Below the pieces are notes generated by a model. It saw only the letters and a program-made list of their open reading frames with translations. It was not told the origin of the DNA and did not search any database. Positions 35,328 through 43,658 of a stretch of 64,000 bases of DNA are shown here, piece by piece. Within the stretch, counting starts at the first letter, position 1; each line of letters starts with the position of its first letter. Source of the DNA: Bacteroidales bacterium (GTDB lineage Bacteria; Bacteroidota; Bacteroidia; Bacteroidales; UBA12077); assembly GCA_016342685.1 (NCBI GenBank), contig JAEINU010000008.1:62001-126000 (forward strand). The letters are read 5' to 3'. A program made the position numbers and the translations under genes.

Positions 35328-35560
35328 ATAAGGCGCGAAAAAATTAGAAAGTAAATTTTAACACAGTTTGTTAAGTAAATAATTCATGCATCTTTTTTCA
35401 CATTCTGACAGTTTATGTAAGTTCGAAACTTTATTACATTTTGATAAAGTAATTTATTTTATTCGTAGCGGTTTGATAGTAATTTCATTAGGATTGTTCG
35501 GTAGGTTTGATAAAAAATAATTTAGTATTCCAGCGCGCTTTTGCCCTGTCGTGCAAATTA
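35321..35560 (+). repeat. Long-cassette leader, copy D
   Basis: Very close to copy A: GTTATAAATAAGGCGCGAAA, CACATTCTGACAGTTTATG, ATTCGTAGCGGTTTGATAG, TTAGTATTCCAGCGCGCTTT. TAGGTTTG at 35502-35509 fits a Bacteroidota -7 box facing the DUF262 gene. From 35561 to 35787 I see AT-rich sequence with a hairpin-like GGCTTCGCC and no gene. Confidence 0.6.
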
Positions 35561-35787
35561 AATTTAAACACATTAAAGGCTTCGCCTCTAAAGAGTTTAA
35601 AATTGAAATAGCAACTTAAGTTTAAATCTATAGTTAGTAACTTTTTATCCTATCTGCTTTTTTTGTTTAAAATTTTATTAATTTCACATGACAGAAAAAT
35701 TCATGTTCGTAGAGTATTTTTTTGCACTGAATTAACTCTGTAGGAATTCAGGTTAAAAGCCTGTTTTAATTAAAACCAATTTATATT

Positions 35788-36846
35788 ATGACTAAAGAAG
35801 AAATCTTATTAAAAAATTTGGAAGAAACTAAAAATAGTCTCAGTACTGATAGATTAGATATGTCCTTTGGTGAAATTATGAGTATGTACGAGAGAAAAGA
35901 AATTATAATTGACCCAATTTTCCAAAGACTTTTTCGATGGACAGAATATCAACAGACAAGATTTATTGAATCACTTTTATTGGGTATTCCTATTCCACCG
36001 ATATTTGTTGCGGAAGATAAGGATGGTCGTTGGGAACTCGTTGATGGTTTACAAAGGATATCAACAGTTTTTTCATTTTTTGGTTTACTCGAAAAATTAC
36101 CTGAAAAAAATGATTGGATTTTGAAACATGGAGAGTTAATCCCAGATTTTGAAAATTTTGGTTGTAAGGATTTACCTTTAAAACTTCAGTTGAATATAAA
36201 GAGAGCTGTATGTAGAATTGAGATTGTTAAATGGAATAGTAAATATGACATGCGTTATGAACTATTTAATAGGTTGAATACCGGCGGAGCAAGACTTACA
36301 GACCAAGAAATTAGAAATTGTATTTTCCGCGGTGTATCGAGCGACTTTAATTTGTTCTTAAGTGAAGAAGCTAAACAGCAAGCATTTATCGATTTGATTG
36401 GTCCAACAGAGAAGCAAGTGGAAGAACTATATCTTGATGAATTAGTTTTACGATTTTGTGCTTTATACAATAATGGTGAAAATGTAAGAGAAAATATTTC
36501 TGAACATATGACTTCTTTTATGAAAAAGATTGTTACTGCTCCAGAAAGAATTGATGAATTCAAAAGTATTTTTAACCGAACAATTACACTTTTAAAACCA
36601 ATTGGGAAAGAAGCATTTCGTGGCTCAAATAATGTGCTTTCTACAAGTTTGTATGATGGAATTTCAATTGGGATAGCCCAGAATATTGAAAAATATGAAG
36701 AAAAAAATACAAGCTATTTGATTGATAAAATTAATCAATTAAAAGGTGACTCTGATTTTAGAAAAGCTTCGGGTTCTGCTGCGAATAGTAAAACAAGAAT
36801 ATTGAAAAGACTACAAGTTGCTCATGAATTATTCGAAAGAGAATAG
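35788..36846 (+). CDS. DUF262 (GmrSD N-terminal-like) domain protein
   Basis: A 352-residue protein of the DUF262/ParB-like fold: IIDPIFQRLFRWTEYQQTRF (about 36-55), LLGIPIPPIFVAED, and WELVDGLQRISTVFSFF (about 84), the family's D-G-x-Q-R motif. In GmrSD enzymes this domain hydrolyses nucleotides and controls DNA cleavage; standalone versions often sit beside HEPN or HNH effectors. Here a HEPN gene starts 2 nt after its stop. First gene of cassette 11. Confidence 0.85.
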   Translation: MTKEEILLKNLEETKNSLSTDRLDMSFGEIMSMYERKEIIIDPIFQRLFRWTEYQQTRFIESLLLGIPIPPIFVAEDKDGRWELVDGLQRISTVFSFFGLLEKLPEKNDWILKHGELIPDFENFGCKDLPLKLQLNIKRAVCRIEIVKWNSKYDMRYELFNRLNTGGARLTDQEIRNCIFRGVSSDFNLFLSEEAKQQAFIDLIGPTEKQVEELYLDELVLRFCALYNNGENVRENISEHMTSFMKKIVTAPERIDEFKSIFNRTITLLKPIGKEAFRGSNNVLSTSLYDGISIGIAQNIEKYEEKNTSYLIDKINQLKGDSDFRKASGSAANSKTRILKRLQVAHELFERE

Positions 36847-36848
36847 AT

Positions 36849-37475
36849 ATGAGAATGTTGCTTGCTGAAATTGAAGAAGATATTAATTGGAGAGTTTCTG
36901 AGATTGCTAACATTAAGACAATTCCCGTAAGATATAATTTGTTAGAAGCTCACAAACAGACTTTAACGTTATATTCAGTTCCATCAATATATGCACTTTG
37001 GGAAGGTTTCCTTAAAAATACATTTGAGCTTCTAACCAATTTCATAAATAAAATTGGTTTAGATTCTAAAACAGTTCATTTAAATTTACTTACACATGCA
37101 ATTGAAAACAAATGTAAACTAGGGAATGAAAGGAAGTATTTTGAGAAGAAGTTGAACTTGGTAGAAATGTTTTCAGAAATTTATGATTCTCCTTTACAAA
37201 TTGAACAAGGAATTCCAACTGAATCAAATGTAAATTATAAGGTTACAAATAAAATTTTAGAACGATTTAATATTCAAGAACTGGATATAAGTTTTGAAAA
37301 ACCATTGAACAGGCTTTTGCTTTTTAGAAATAAAATTGCACATGGAGAGAACTCAATAAAAGTAACACGAAATGATATAAATGAATTTTCACTTCTCGCT
37401 GAGAATCTTATGTGTGAAATATTGATATTAATTGAAAGTTGTTTAAAAAATAGTGATTATAAAAAAGTTACTTAA
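36849..37475 (+). CDS. MAE_28990-like HEPN protein, putative RNase
   Basis: A 208-residue helical protein with the HEPN catalytic pattern R-N-K-I-A-H (LLLFRNKIAHGEN, about residues 156-168). An N-terminal region has SVPSIYALWEGFLKNTFELL, typical of the MAE_28990/MAE_18760 group. HEPN proteins of this type are metal-independent RNases used as toxins or abortive-infection effectors. Translationally coupled to the DUF262 gene, which probably restrains or activates it. Confidence 0.78.
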   Translation: MRMLLAEIEEDINWRVSEIANIKTIPVRYNLLEAHKQTLTLYSVPSIYALWEGFLKNTFELLTNFINKIGLDSKTVHLNLLTHAIENKCKLGNERKYFEKKLNLVEMFSEIYDSPLQIEQGIPTESNVNYKVTNKILERFNIQELDISFEKPLNRLLLFRNKIAHGENSIKVTRNDINEFSLLAENLMCEILILIESCLKNSDYKKVT

Positions 37476-37648
37476 TTGATATATTGGATTTTTTGGTTTT
37501 AAAGCAAGCACATTTCCAATTTGAAAATTGCAAAAGAGCTTGCTGTTTTGCCTTTTAGGCAATTAGGATTCCGACCTTAATGCTAAATTATTTCGTTTTT
37601 CATGGTTAATCTTTTGCTAACTTGAAAAGTCCAGAACTTGCGCCCAAT

Positions 37649-37782
37649 TTATAACACGGCTTCAGAAAAAATGCGGGTGTTTTTGCGGTCTGACAAAGTT
37701 TTGCTATCTTCGTTTTGGTTCAACGGTTTGACAAAGTGGAGTAGTGGAATCCCGCACTATTCCTAAGCCGAGACCGTTACAA
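37649..37782 (+). repeat. attC-like site 11
   Basis: R'' TTATAAC pairs with the R' of site 10 (ATTTATAAC / GTTATAAAT). R' is GTTACAA. Arms CGGCTTCAG / CTAAGCCG with unpaired C. Sub-family C, nearly identical inside to site 9. The 173 bp before it hold a hairpin GCCTTTTAGGC and the shared trailer. Confidence 0.86.
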
Positions 37783-37806
37783 ATAATTTTTAGAAAAATC
37801 TCAGTA

Positions 37807-38352
37807 ATGAAAGACAGAATCAAAGAATCTCTTAATTTAATCTATGAATTTATAAGAAATCCATTTGCAAAACCTTTGGATAAACTTGACGATGATAAAA
37901 GCTTGGTGATTGTTGCTTCAATATTATCATATTTTACTTTTATTGTGAAAACTATAAATAATTCTGATAGTTTCTATGCTCCTTATATGTATTTGGTGTA
38001 TTTGACAATTGGTTTAATTTTATCACCGCTTTTCGGCATATTGATAGTTCATTTTAAAGGGACAATCTTTCATCTATATTTGAAATATATTGCATCGCCA
38101 ATAATTAAGCAACAACTTGACAATAATTTAAAAGCAAAGCAAATTCAAACTTTTACTACGATAGGACTGATTGTTACAGGAGTTCCAAGTTTGTATTATG
38201 TTGGACTGTTAATTGGTTTAACAATTGAATTTCTTGGAATATATAGACTCTTTAAGATTGACTGGAAAGTTTCATTATTAATATCAATTATCTATAATGC
38301 AATATGGTGGGGACTGATTTATCTCATTGCAAATGGAACATCTTGGATTTAG
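37807..38352 (+). CDS. Polytopic membrane protein, Yip1-like
   Basis: A 181-residue protein from the ATG at 37807; the upstream in-frame start at 37744 lies inside the attC-like site. Four or five hydrophobic segments follow a charged N-terminus (VIVASILSYFTFIV, YLTIGLILSPLFGILIV, TIGLIVTGVPSLYYVGLLIG, VSLLISIIYNAIWWGLIYLI). The layout resembles Yip1/YIF1-domain proteins but is not diagnostic. Sole gene of cassette 12. Confidence 0.6.
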   Translation: MKDRIKESLNLIYEFIRNPFAKPLDKLDDDKSLVIVASILSYFTFIVKTINNSDSFYAPYMYLVYLTIGLILSPLFGILIVHFKGTIFHLYLKYIASPIIKQQLDNNLKAKQIQTFTTIGLIVTGVPSLYYVGLLIGLTIEFLGIYRLFKIDWKVSLLISIIYNAIWWGLIYLIANGTSWI

Positions 38353-38385
38353 CATATGTTGATAGGTAAATTTTCTAAAAACAAT

Positions 38386-38519
38386 TTGTAACATGTGTTC
38401 AACAATAATGCGGGGTTTTGGTGGTTTGCTGACAAAATATTATCTTCGTTAAGTTGTTTAGCGGGGGATAATGAAACAGGGCGCAAACCCGCACAATTGT
38501 TAACACAGGACCGTTAGCG
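38386..38519 (+). repeat. attC-like site 12
   Basis: R'' TTGTAAC pairs with the R' of site 11, and after two mismatches the pairing continues (CTAAAAA at the cassette end against TTTTTAG at its start). R' is GTTAGCG. Arms GTGTTCAACAAT / ATTGTTAACAC. Sub-family A. Confidence 0.86.
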
Positions 38520-38531
38520 GTAATAATTATT

Positions 38532-39554
38532 ATGAGAAAACTACTTTCGATACTTCTTCTTTTAATTTCAGTTTCATTATATTCTCAGCAAACTGAATTT
38601 AGGTTCTATATTGAAAATCCATGCAATGGAGAGCGTTATATTGAAAATCTATATGTTCTTAAGGACTCGACATTGCAGAATGAATTTTCACCTGATTATA
38701 CAGACACTGATCCTGTAACACTATTACCAAATACAGGAATCTACTATTTATATGTAATTGATTTAAGCGGTTTTGGATACGGCTTTGACTCTTTGAAAGT
38801 TAATGTAAATAAGACTGGTAAATTTGACTATGTTCATGTTGAAAGTAATATTAACATATTATTGAAAAGTGCAAGTAGATCCTTAATATACCAAGAATGT
38901 GGTAATAAACTTGATGGATTTCAGATGGATACATTTCCAAATGGAAATATTAAGGTTTGTGGTAATTTTAAAAATAGAAAAGTAAAAGACAGTTTAGTAT
39001 ATTTTTATGAGAATGGTAATGTTAAGAAACGTTTATTATATTCAAAAAGAAATATTCGTATTCAAGAATTTGACAAAGCTTCCAATTTACTTTTTTTACA
39101 TAAAAATAGTAGAAAGTCTTATTATTTGACTGACTATAAAAAGACAGGATTTTATTTAGATGGAAATGTGAAATTTAAAGAGAGAAAAAAGAAACACTTT
39201 AAATATTTATTTGAATATTATCCAAATGGAAATCTTAAGACAAAGCAAAAAAGAAGCAAAAGGATAGAATTCCATGAAAGTGGAGAAGTAAAACTGAAAT
39301 ATAAAAGAAGAAGAGTAAATATTATAGAAGACATTTATTTGGGTGGTTATCATACCTATGACATTGAAAAGAAAGAGTTTGACAAGTATGGAGTATTAAT
39401 TTTAGATGCAAAATATCAAATTTGGGGAAACGAAACAGCATTTAACGAATTCTTAATGAAAGAGTGTGACTGGATAATATATTTGTATAGGTATGAAAAC
39501 GGTGTGAAAATATATAGCTTAGAAGACATCGAAAGTATAAAAGTGAATGAATAA
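38532..39554 (+). CDS. Secreted YwqK/MORN_2-repeat protein
   Basis: A 340-residue protein with a signal peptide (LLSILLLLISVSLYSQQ) and MORN_2-type repeats: FPNGNIKVCGNFKNRKVKD, FYENGNVKKRLLYSKR, FYLDGNVKFKERKKKH, YYPNGNLKTKQKRSKR, FHESGEVKLKYKRRRV. Such proteins are annotated as YwqK-family antitoxins, though most Bacteroidota members are exported and of unknown role. Sole gene of cassette 13, 18 nt after the crossover. Confidence 0.75.
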   Translation: MRKLLSILLLLISVSLYSQQTEFRFYIENPCNGERYIENLYVLKDSTLQNEFSPDYTDTDPVTLLPNTGIYYLYVIDLSGFGYGFDSLKVNVNKTGKFDYVHVESNINILLKSASRSLIYQECGNKLDGFQMDTFPNGNIKVCGNFKNRKVKDSLVYFYENGNVKKRLLYSKRNIRIQEFDKASNLLFLHKNSRKSYYLTDYKKTGFYLDGNVKFKERKKKHFKYLFEYYPNGNLKTKQKRSKRIEFHESGEVKLKYKRRRVNIIEDIYLGGYHTYDIEKKEFDKYGVLILDAKYQIWGNETAFNEFLMKECDWIIYLYRYENGVKIYSLEDIESIKVNE

Positions 39555-39567
39555 TAATAATTACAAC

Positions 39568-39701
39568 CGCTAACACGTGTTCAACAAAAATGCGGGGTTT
39601 TGGTGGTTTGCTGACAAAATATTATCTTCGTTAAGTTGTTCAACGGGGGACAATGAAACAAGGCGGAAACCCGCACTATTGTTAACACGGGACCGTTATA
39701 T
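39568..39701 (+). repeat. attC-like site 13
   Basis: R'' CGCTAAC pairs with the R' of site 12 (ACCGCTAAC / GTTAGCGGT), with further pairing AATAATAATT/AATAATTATT beyond. R' is GTTATAT. Sub-family A, arms GTGTTCAAC / GTTAACAC. Confidence 0.87.
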
Positions 39702-39742
39702 GTAATTTTATTAAAAATAGTGCTGTCGTAAAACAAATCGAA

Positions 39743-40852
39743 ATGAAAAAACATAACTATTTAATTCTTTTATTGGTTCTTTTATTTATACAATGTAATT
39801 CTGGGAAAAAGACTGAATCACTTGATAATAATGAAAAAAAGGTTGAAGAAAACATTACGAAAGTAAAGGAAAATCAAACTGTTAAGGAAACTATATCTGA
39901 TACGGTTTTTCTAATTAAATGTAAAAATCACTATGATACTTTATATACAAAGAAATTTGTTTCAAAAGTTGGCGAAGAGCTTTTAATGACTCAAATATCA
40001 TATATTGATTCACAAAAGGTTTTATCATTTGATTCAATTTTTGAAACCAAGTCGCATAAATATAATCGTCATTATGAATCATATGATGCAAGAACAGAAG
40101 TAAAGATTTATGAAAACGATTCAATACTATTTTCGTATACATTTAATCCTATTCAAAGAAAAATTGATGAAAATAAGGTATTAGATTTAAATGACATATT
40201 CTACTTTGGTCATATGTATAGCCTGTATTATTTTGATAGGAATGATAATACTATTGTAATTCGAAGTCATGGAACTAACGATTATTATGTATTTGACATT
40301 ACTGGTAAATTAATATATATAGGTGAAGTTCGTGATGCAAATACAACATTTGATGTTAATTTGAATTTAAATGCTATTATCACAAATTTTGAATTGTATG
40401 ATATTGAAAAAAGAGAATCTTTTAGTTTTAATAAATTAAGTAGGTATCCATTATTAAAACATATATTACTTAATAATGAAAATTTACTGTTAATCTTTAA
40501 TGAAAATGAAGATAAAGAAAATACCTATTCTATAGTATCTAAAGAATTAGAAGTTATTAATAAAGGGACATTAAGAATTTGTGATTATAGAACTGAAGTA
40601 TTTAATGAAATTTATGATGGTAGAATCTTAATGTTTTCGAATAAGGAAGATAAATTGCAAATTATTGATAATAAGTTTCCATTTGACAGCAAAACAATCT
40701 CAATTGATGACATTAAGGAATATGATGATAATTTTTCATATCATAAGAGTTATGGTTTTGATTGTGAAGACATGTTAACAAGTCAAATTATTTATATGGA
40801 CACATTAAATAATGAATTTAGACGAAGCAAATACAGTCGACCAGGAGATTGA
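39743..40852 (+). CDS. Predicted lipoprotein of unknown function
   Basis: A 369-residue protein with a lipoprotein signal (LLVLLFIQCNSGK, cysteine at about residue 19), an acidic linker, and a mature part of repeated beta-strand segments (TIVIRSHGTNDYYVFDITGK, LINKGTLRICDY-like stretches) that could form a propeller-like fold. No named domain. Sole gene of cassette 14. Confidence 0.65.
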   Translation: MKKHNYLILLLVLLFIQCNSGKKTESLDNNEKKVEENITKVKENQTVKETISDTVFLIKCKNHYDTLYTKKFVSKVGEELLMTQISYIDSQKVLSFDSIFETKSHKYNRHYESYDARTEVKIYENDSILFSYTFNPIQRKIDENKVLDLNDIFYFGHMYSLYYFDRNDNTIVIRSHGTNDYYVFDITGKLIYIGEVRDANTTFDVNLNLNAIITNFELYDIEKRESFSFNKLSRYPLLKHILLNNENLLLIFNENEDKENTYSIVSKELEVINKGTLRICDYRTEVFNEIYDGRILMFSNKEDKLQIIDNKFPFDSKTISIDDIKEYDDNFSYHKSYGFDCEDMLTSQIIYMDTLNNEFRRSKYSRPGD

Positions 40853-40870
40853 TTTTTTTAATAAAACAAC

Positions 40871-41006
40871 ATATAACATGCAATCACCAGATAATTTGGG
40901 TGTCCTTGCGTTTTGATAAAGTTTTGGTATCTTCGAGTTTAAATTATCGGTCTGACAGTTTTTTGCGGAAAACTCCCAAACTACTGGTATTGCAAGACCG
41001 TTATAG
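40871..41006 (+). repeat. attC-like site 14
   Basis: R'' ATATAAC pairs with the R' of site 13 (ACATATAAC / GTTATATGT), continuing with AATAAAA/TTTTATT. R' is GTTATAG. Arms TGCAATCACCAG / CTGGTATTGCA with unpaired C. Sub-family D. Confidence 0.83.
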
Positions 41007-41124
41007 GGCATTTTTGACGAACGAAAACGCAATCAATTTATATGAAAATATTTACTAATTGTAAAAAAAGCAAGTCTGAAATTAGATTAAATTGAGATGC
41101 TAGTTAAATAAATATGTAATAGGA

Positions 41125-41445
41125 ATGAAAAAATTAAAAATAGTTGGAATTATTTTAGGTATTCTAATGGTCACCATCTTTATTATTAATATGTTGTTAT
41201 TGAATAAAAAAGGAGTCAAGGAATTTTTAAATTATAACTATTCAGGTAAAGTAGAAAAAATAAGATATACAACACAAGGTTTTGCAAATATAAAGATAGA
41301 TGAAAATTGGTATTATTTAGGACATAATGTTGAGATAGCTAAATACATTAATATTGGCGATTCAATTTGTAAAAGAAGAGGTGAAAAAAAAATAATTGTT
41401 TATAAAAAAGTCAATAATACTTACAAAGTCAAAAAAGAATTTTAA
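41125..41445 (+). CDS. Small single-helix membrane protein
   Basis: A 106-residue protein: one N-terminal membrane helix (IVGIILGILMVTIFIINMLLL) and a basic, beta-rich outer domain (YTTQGFANIKIDENWYYLGH...KRRGEKKIIVYKK). No domain recognised. Sole gene of cassette 15, with a 118-nt leader showing nothing distinctive. Confidence 0.6.
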   Translation: MKKLKIVGIILGILMVTIFIINMLLLNKKGVKEFLNYNYSGKVEKIRYTTQGFANIKIDENWYYLGHNVEIAKYINIGDSICKRRGEKKIIVYKKVNNTYKVKKEF

Positions 41446-41530
41446 AATGTATTAAGCCACAACTAGCCCAATCGACTTCACTTGTGCTAAAAATGAAGCT
41501 AAAAAATAAAAAGAAAATTATACAAACGCC

Positions 41531-41664
41531 CTATAACAGCTGTTCAAATTCAAGCGGGGTTTTAGGCAGTATTTTGACAAATAATGCTACCTTTAACTTT
41601 CTTAACGGGTGATAGGGAAACAGGGCGGAAATCCCCGCCAAAATTTAACAGCGAACCGTTACAC
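41531..41664 (+). repeat. attC-like site 15
   Basis: R'' CTATAAC pairs with the R' of site 14 over ten bases (GCCCTATAAC / GTTATAGGGC). R' is GTTACAC. Arms GCTGTTCAAATT / AATTTAACAGC. The interior (AAGCGGGG / CCCCGC) differs from the others; sub-family E. Confidence 0.83.
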
Positions 41665-41683
41665 ATAATATTATTTTGGCGCA

Positions 41684-42604
41684 ATGTATACAATAATTAC
41701 GGAAAATGACATTTCAAATTGGAAAGATGAGACAGGTGCTCGTTATCATTTCCCTAATAAATATTTGAAAATCCTAAAACCTGGAACAAAAGTTATTTAC
41801 TATAAAGGTAGGTTAACTGACAATAGTTTTAAAAAGGATAGGAAGTTGAATACTCCGCACTATTTTGGTACTGCTATTATTGGTGAAATTTATTCTGACA
41901 CTAATAATAAAAGAAATTACTTTGCTGAAATTGAAAACTACAAAGAGTTTGACAAAGGTATAAATTTTAAAAATTCACAAGGAGACTATTTAGAACCTGT
42001 TCAAGGTGTTAATTATTGGAGAAATGGTGTTCGGAAAATAAATAAGGAAATCTATGAATCAATTTTATCTGATAAATCAATTCGAAATGATAATCCTGTA
42101 AAACAAATAGAATCTCCTAAGGAAAGAAAGATTGAACTAAGTGAAAATGAACTGTTAATAATTAAGCCTTCTGATAAAAATAAAAATAGCGTAAGTGACC
42201 CTTCAGTTAAATATTCAAAAAACGCCAAAAAGGTCGGCGATATTGGCGAAAAGATAGTTTTAGAATACCTTGAGTCAGTTTTAACAGAAAGTGAAAAAAA
42301 GACGCTAAAATGGTTGGCAAACTTGGGCGAAACTCCAGGATACGATATTGAATATGAAAATGACTTAGAGCAGAAAATTCGAATTGAAGTTAAAGCTACA
42401 ACAGCAAAAAAGTTTCCTTATTTCAATTTGACAATTAATGAACTTAATTCAGCAAAGCAATTTGATAATTATTACATTTATCTTGTTTCAGAATGTTTGA
42501 CAGAGAATCCAAAGATTGAAATAGTTGAAAATCCATTTAAAGGTGAAAGTGTGAATAAATTTTCGGTTGAACCAATTGCTTTTAAAGTTTATAAAACAAA
42601 ATAA
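41684..42604 (+). CDS. DUF3883 nuclease-like protein with N-terminal EVE-like domain
   Basis: A 306-residue protein. The N-terminal 130 residues (SNWKDETGARYHFPNKYLKIL, VIYYKGRL, HYFGTAIIGEIY) look like a PUA/EVE-type reader domain found in modification-dependent restriction enzymes. The C-terminal half is a DUF3883 domain with a PD-(D/E)XK core: GDIGEKIVLEYLES, ETPGYDIEYEN, IRIEVKATTAKKFPYF. Together they suggest an endonuclease that recognises modified DNA. Sole gene of cassette 16, 26 nt after the crossover. Confidence 0.75.
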   Translation: MYTIITENDISNWKDETGARYHFPNKYLKILKPGTKVIYYKGRLTDNSFKKDRKLNTPHYFGTAIIGEIYSDTNNKRNYFAEIENYKEFDKGINFKNSQGDYLEPVQGVNYWRNGVRKINKEIYESILSDKSIRNDNPVKQIESPKERKIELSENELLIIKPSDKNKNSVSDPSVKYSKNAKKVGDIGEKIVLEYLESVLTESEKKTLKWLANLGETPGYDIEYENDLEQKIRIEVKATTAKKFPYFNLTINELNSAKQFDNYYIYLVSECLTENPKIEIVENPFKGESVNKFSVEPIAFKVYKTK

Positions 42605-42610
42605 TACAAT

Positions 42611-42745
42611 GTGTAACATGCGTTCAACAAAAATGCGGGGTTTTGTAGTTTAGTATTGTTTTGTTACTTTTATGTTTCATTATCAACGGGTGATAATGAA
42701 ACAAGGCGGCAAACCCGCACTATTGTTAACGCAGGACCGTTAGGC
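42611..42745 (+). repeat. attC-like site 16
   Basis: R'' GTGTAAC pairs with the R' of site 15 (ATGTGTAAC / GTTACACAT), and after two mismatches ten more bases pair (TATTATTTTG against CAAAATAATA). R' is GTTAGGC, a classical R' sequence. Arms GCGTTCAACA / TGTTAACGC; sub-family B interior. Confidence 0.87.
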
Positions 42746-42775
42746 AACATTAAGTCGCACATTTAGAAAATTAAT

Positions 42776-43654
42776 ATGAAGAAATTCTTTTTATTATTCA
42801 TATGTATGAATTCATTTATAATATTTGGACAAGACATATGTGATTATGGTTTACATTCGATTGGTAAGCTCAAAGTAAAAAAAAATATGAAGGTTGTTCC
42901 ATATACTGATGAGAATGGAAACTATGGATTGAAAGAAAGATCAAATGATAGTATTATTATTTCGGCTAAATATCACAAGATACTAGATAACTATAATGAT
43001 ACTAGCTTTGTCGTTATTTCTAATAATTATTATTGGGGAGTAATTAATTTAAAAGGAGATACATTAGCGCCTTTTTATAGTGGTTCTTATCACTTTAATG
43101 ATACTATGAATTTAGTAAGTAAAATAATGGCATGTCCAGTTTGTATTAATAATAAATATAATCTTAGCTATTTTTATTTTGTAAATTCAAAGGGAGAATG
43201 TTTAATTACTGATTATTACCCTTGTCCAGAAGGTGTGGAAACTGATAATTCAGAATTACCAAAATATTTACAGTATATTCAATTGGCTGAGAAAGCAAAA
43301 TTAGAAAATAAGGTTGGTGCAATCTACTATTGCAATAAAGCTATCCGATGTGATACTTCCAATGCAGCAACTTACTTTTGGGGAATTAAGTTGTTTATGG
43401 ATATGAATGACATTAAAGAATCAAGTATATTAAACGCTAAGTATAATGAATGTTTTCCTTGGGTCGCAGGTTGTATTGAAAAGAGTTTAGAGAATGAAAA
43501 GAATACATTTTATCTGATAAGGTTAAATCGATACAAGAAAGCATTCTATAAATATTATATGAAAGATAAGAGCAGGTATGATGAAGCATGTTCTGATTTA
43601 AAAAGACTAAAAAAGTTAGTTACTTTCGGGGAATTTTATACAACCTATAATTAA
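42776..43654 (+). CDS. Secreted WG-repeat-like protein
   Basis: A 292-residue protein with a signal peptide (MKKFFLLFICMNSFIIFGQ) and WG-repeat-like segments (ENGNYGLKERSNDSIIISAK, NYYWGVINLKGDTLAPFY) at about 45-105. The C-terminal half is helical with a TPR-like stretch (IQLAEKAKLENKVGAIYYCN). WG repeats are beta-rich and common in exported proteins; the function is unknown. Sole gene of cassette 17. Confidence 0.65.
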   Translation: MKKFFLLFICMNSFIIFGQDICDYGLHSIGKLKVKKNMKVVPYTDENGNYGLKERSNDSIIISAKYHKILDNYNDTSFVVISNNYYWGVINLKGDTLAPFYSGSYHFNDTMNLVSKIMACPVCINNKYNLSYFYFVNSKGECLITDYYPCPEGVETDNSELPKYLQYIQLAEKAKLENKVGAIYYCNKAIRCDTSNAATYFWGIKLFMDMNDIKESSILNAKYNECFPWVAGCIEKSLENEKNTFYLIRLNRYKKAFYKYYMKDKSRYDEACSDLKRLKKLVTFGEFYTTYN

Positions 43655-43658
43655 CGTT

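Noticed and set aside
37744-37806. Start at 37744 for the membrane protein of cassette 12.
   Set aside because: It lies within the attC-like site; the ATG at 37807 precedes a normal N-terminus.
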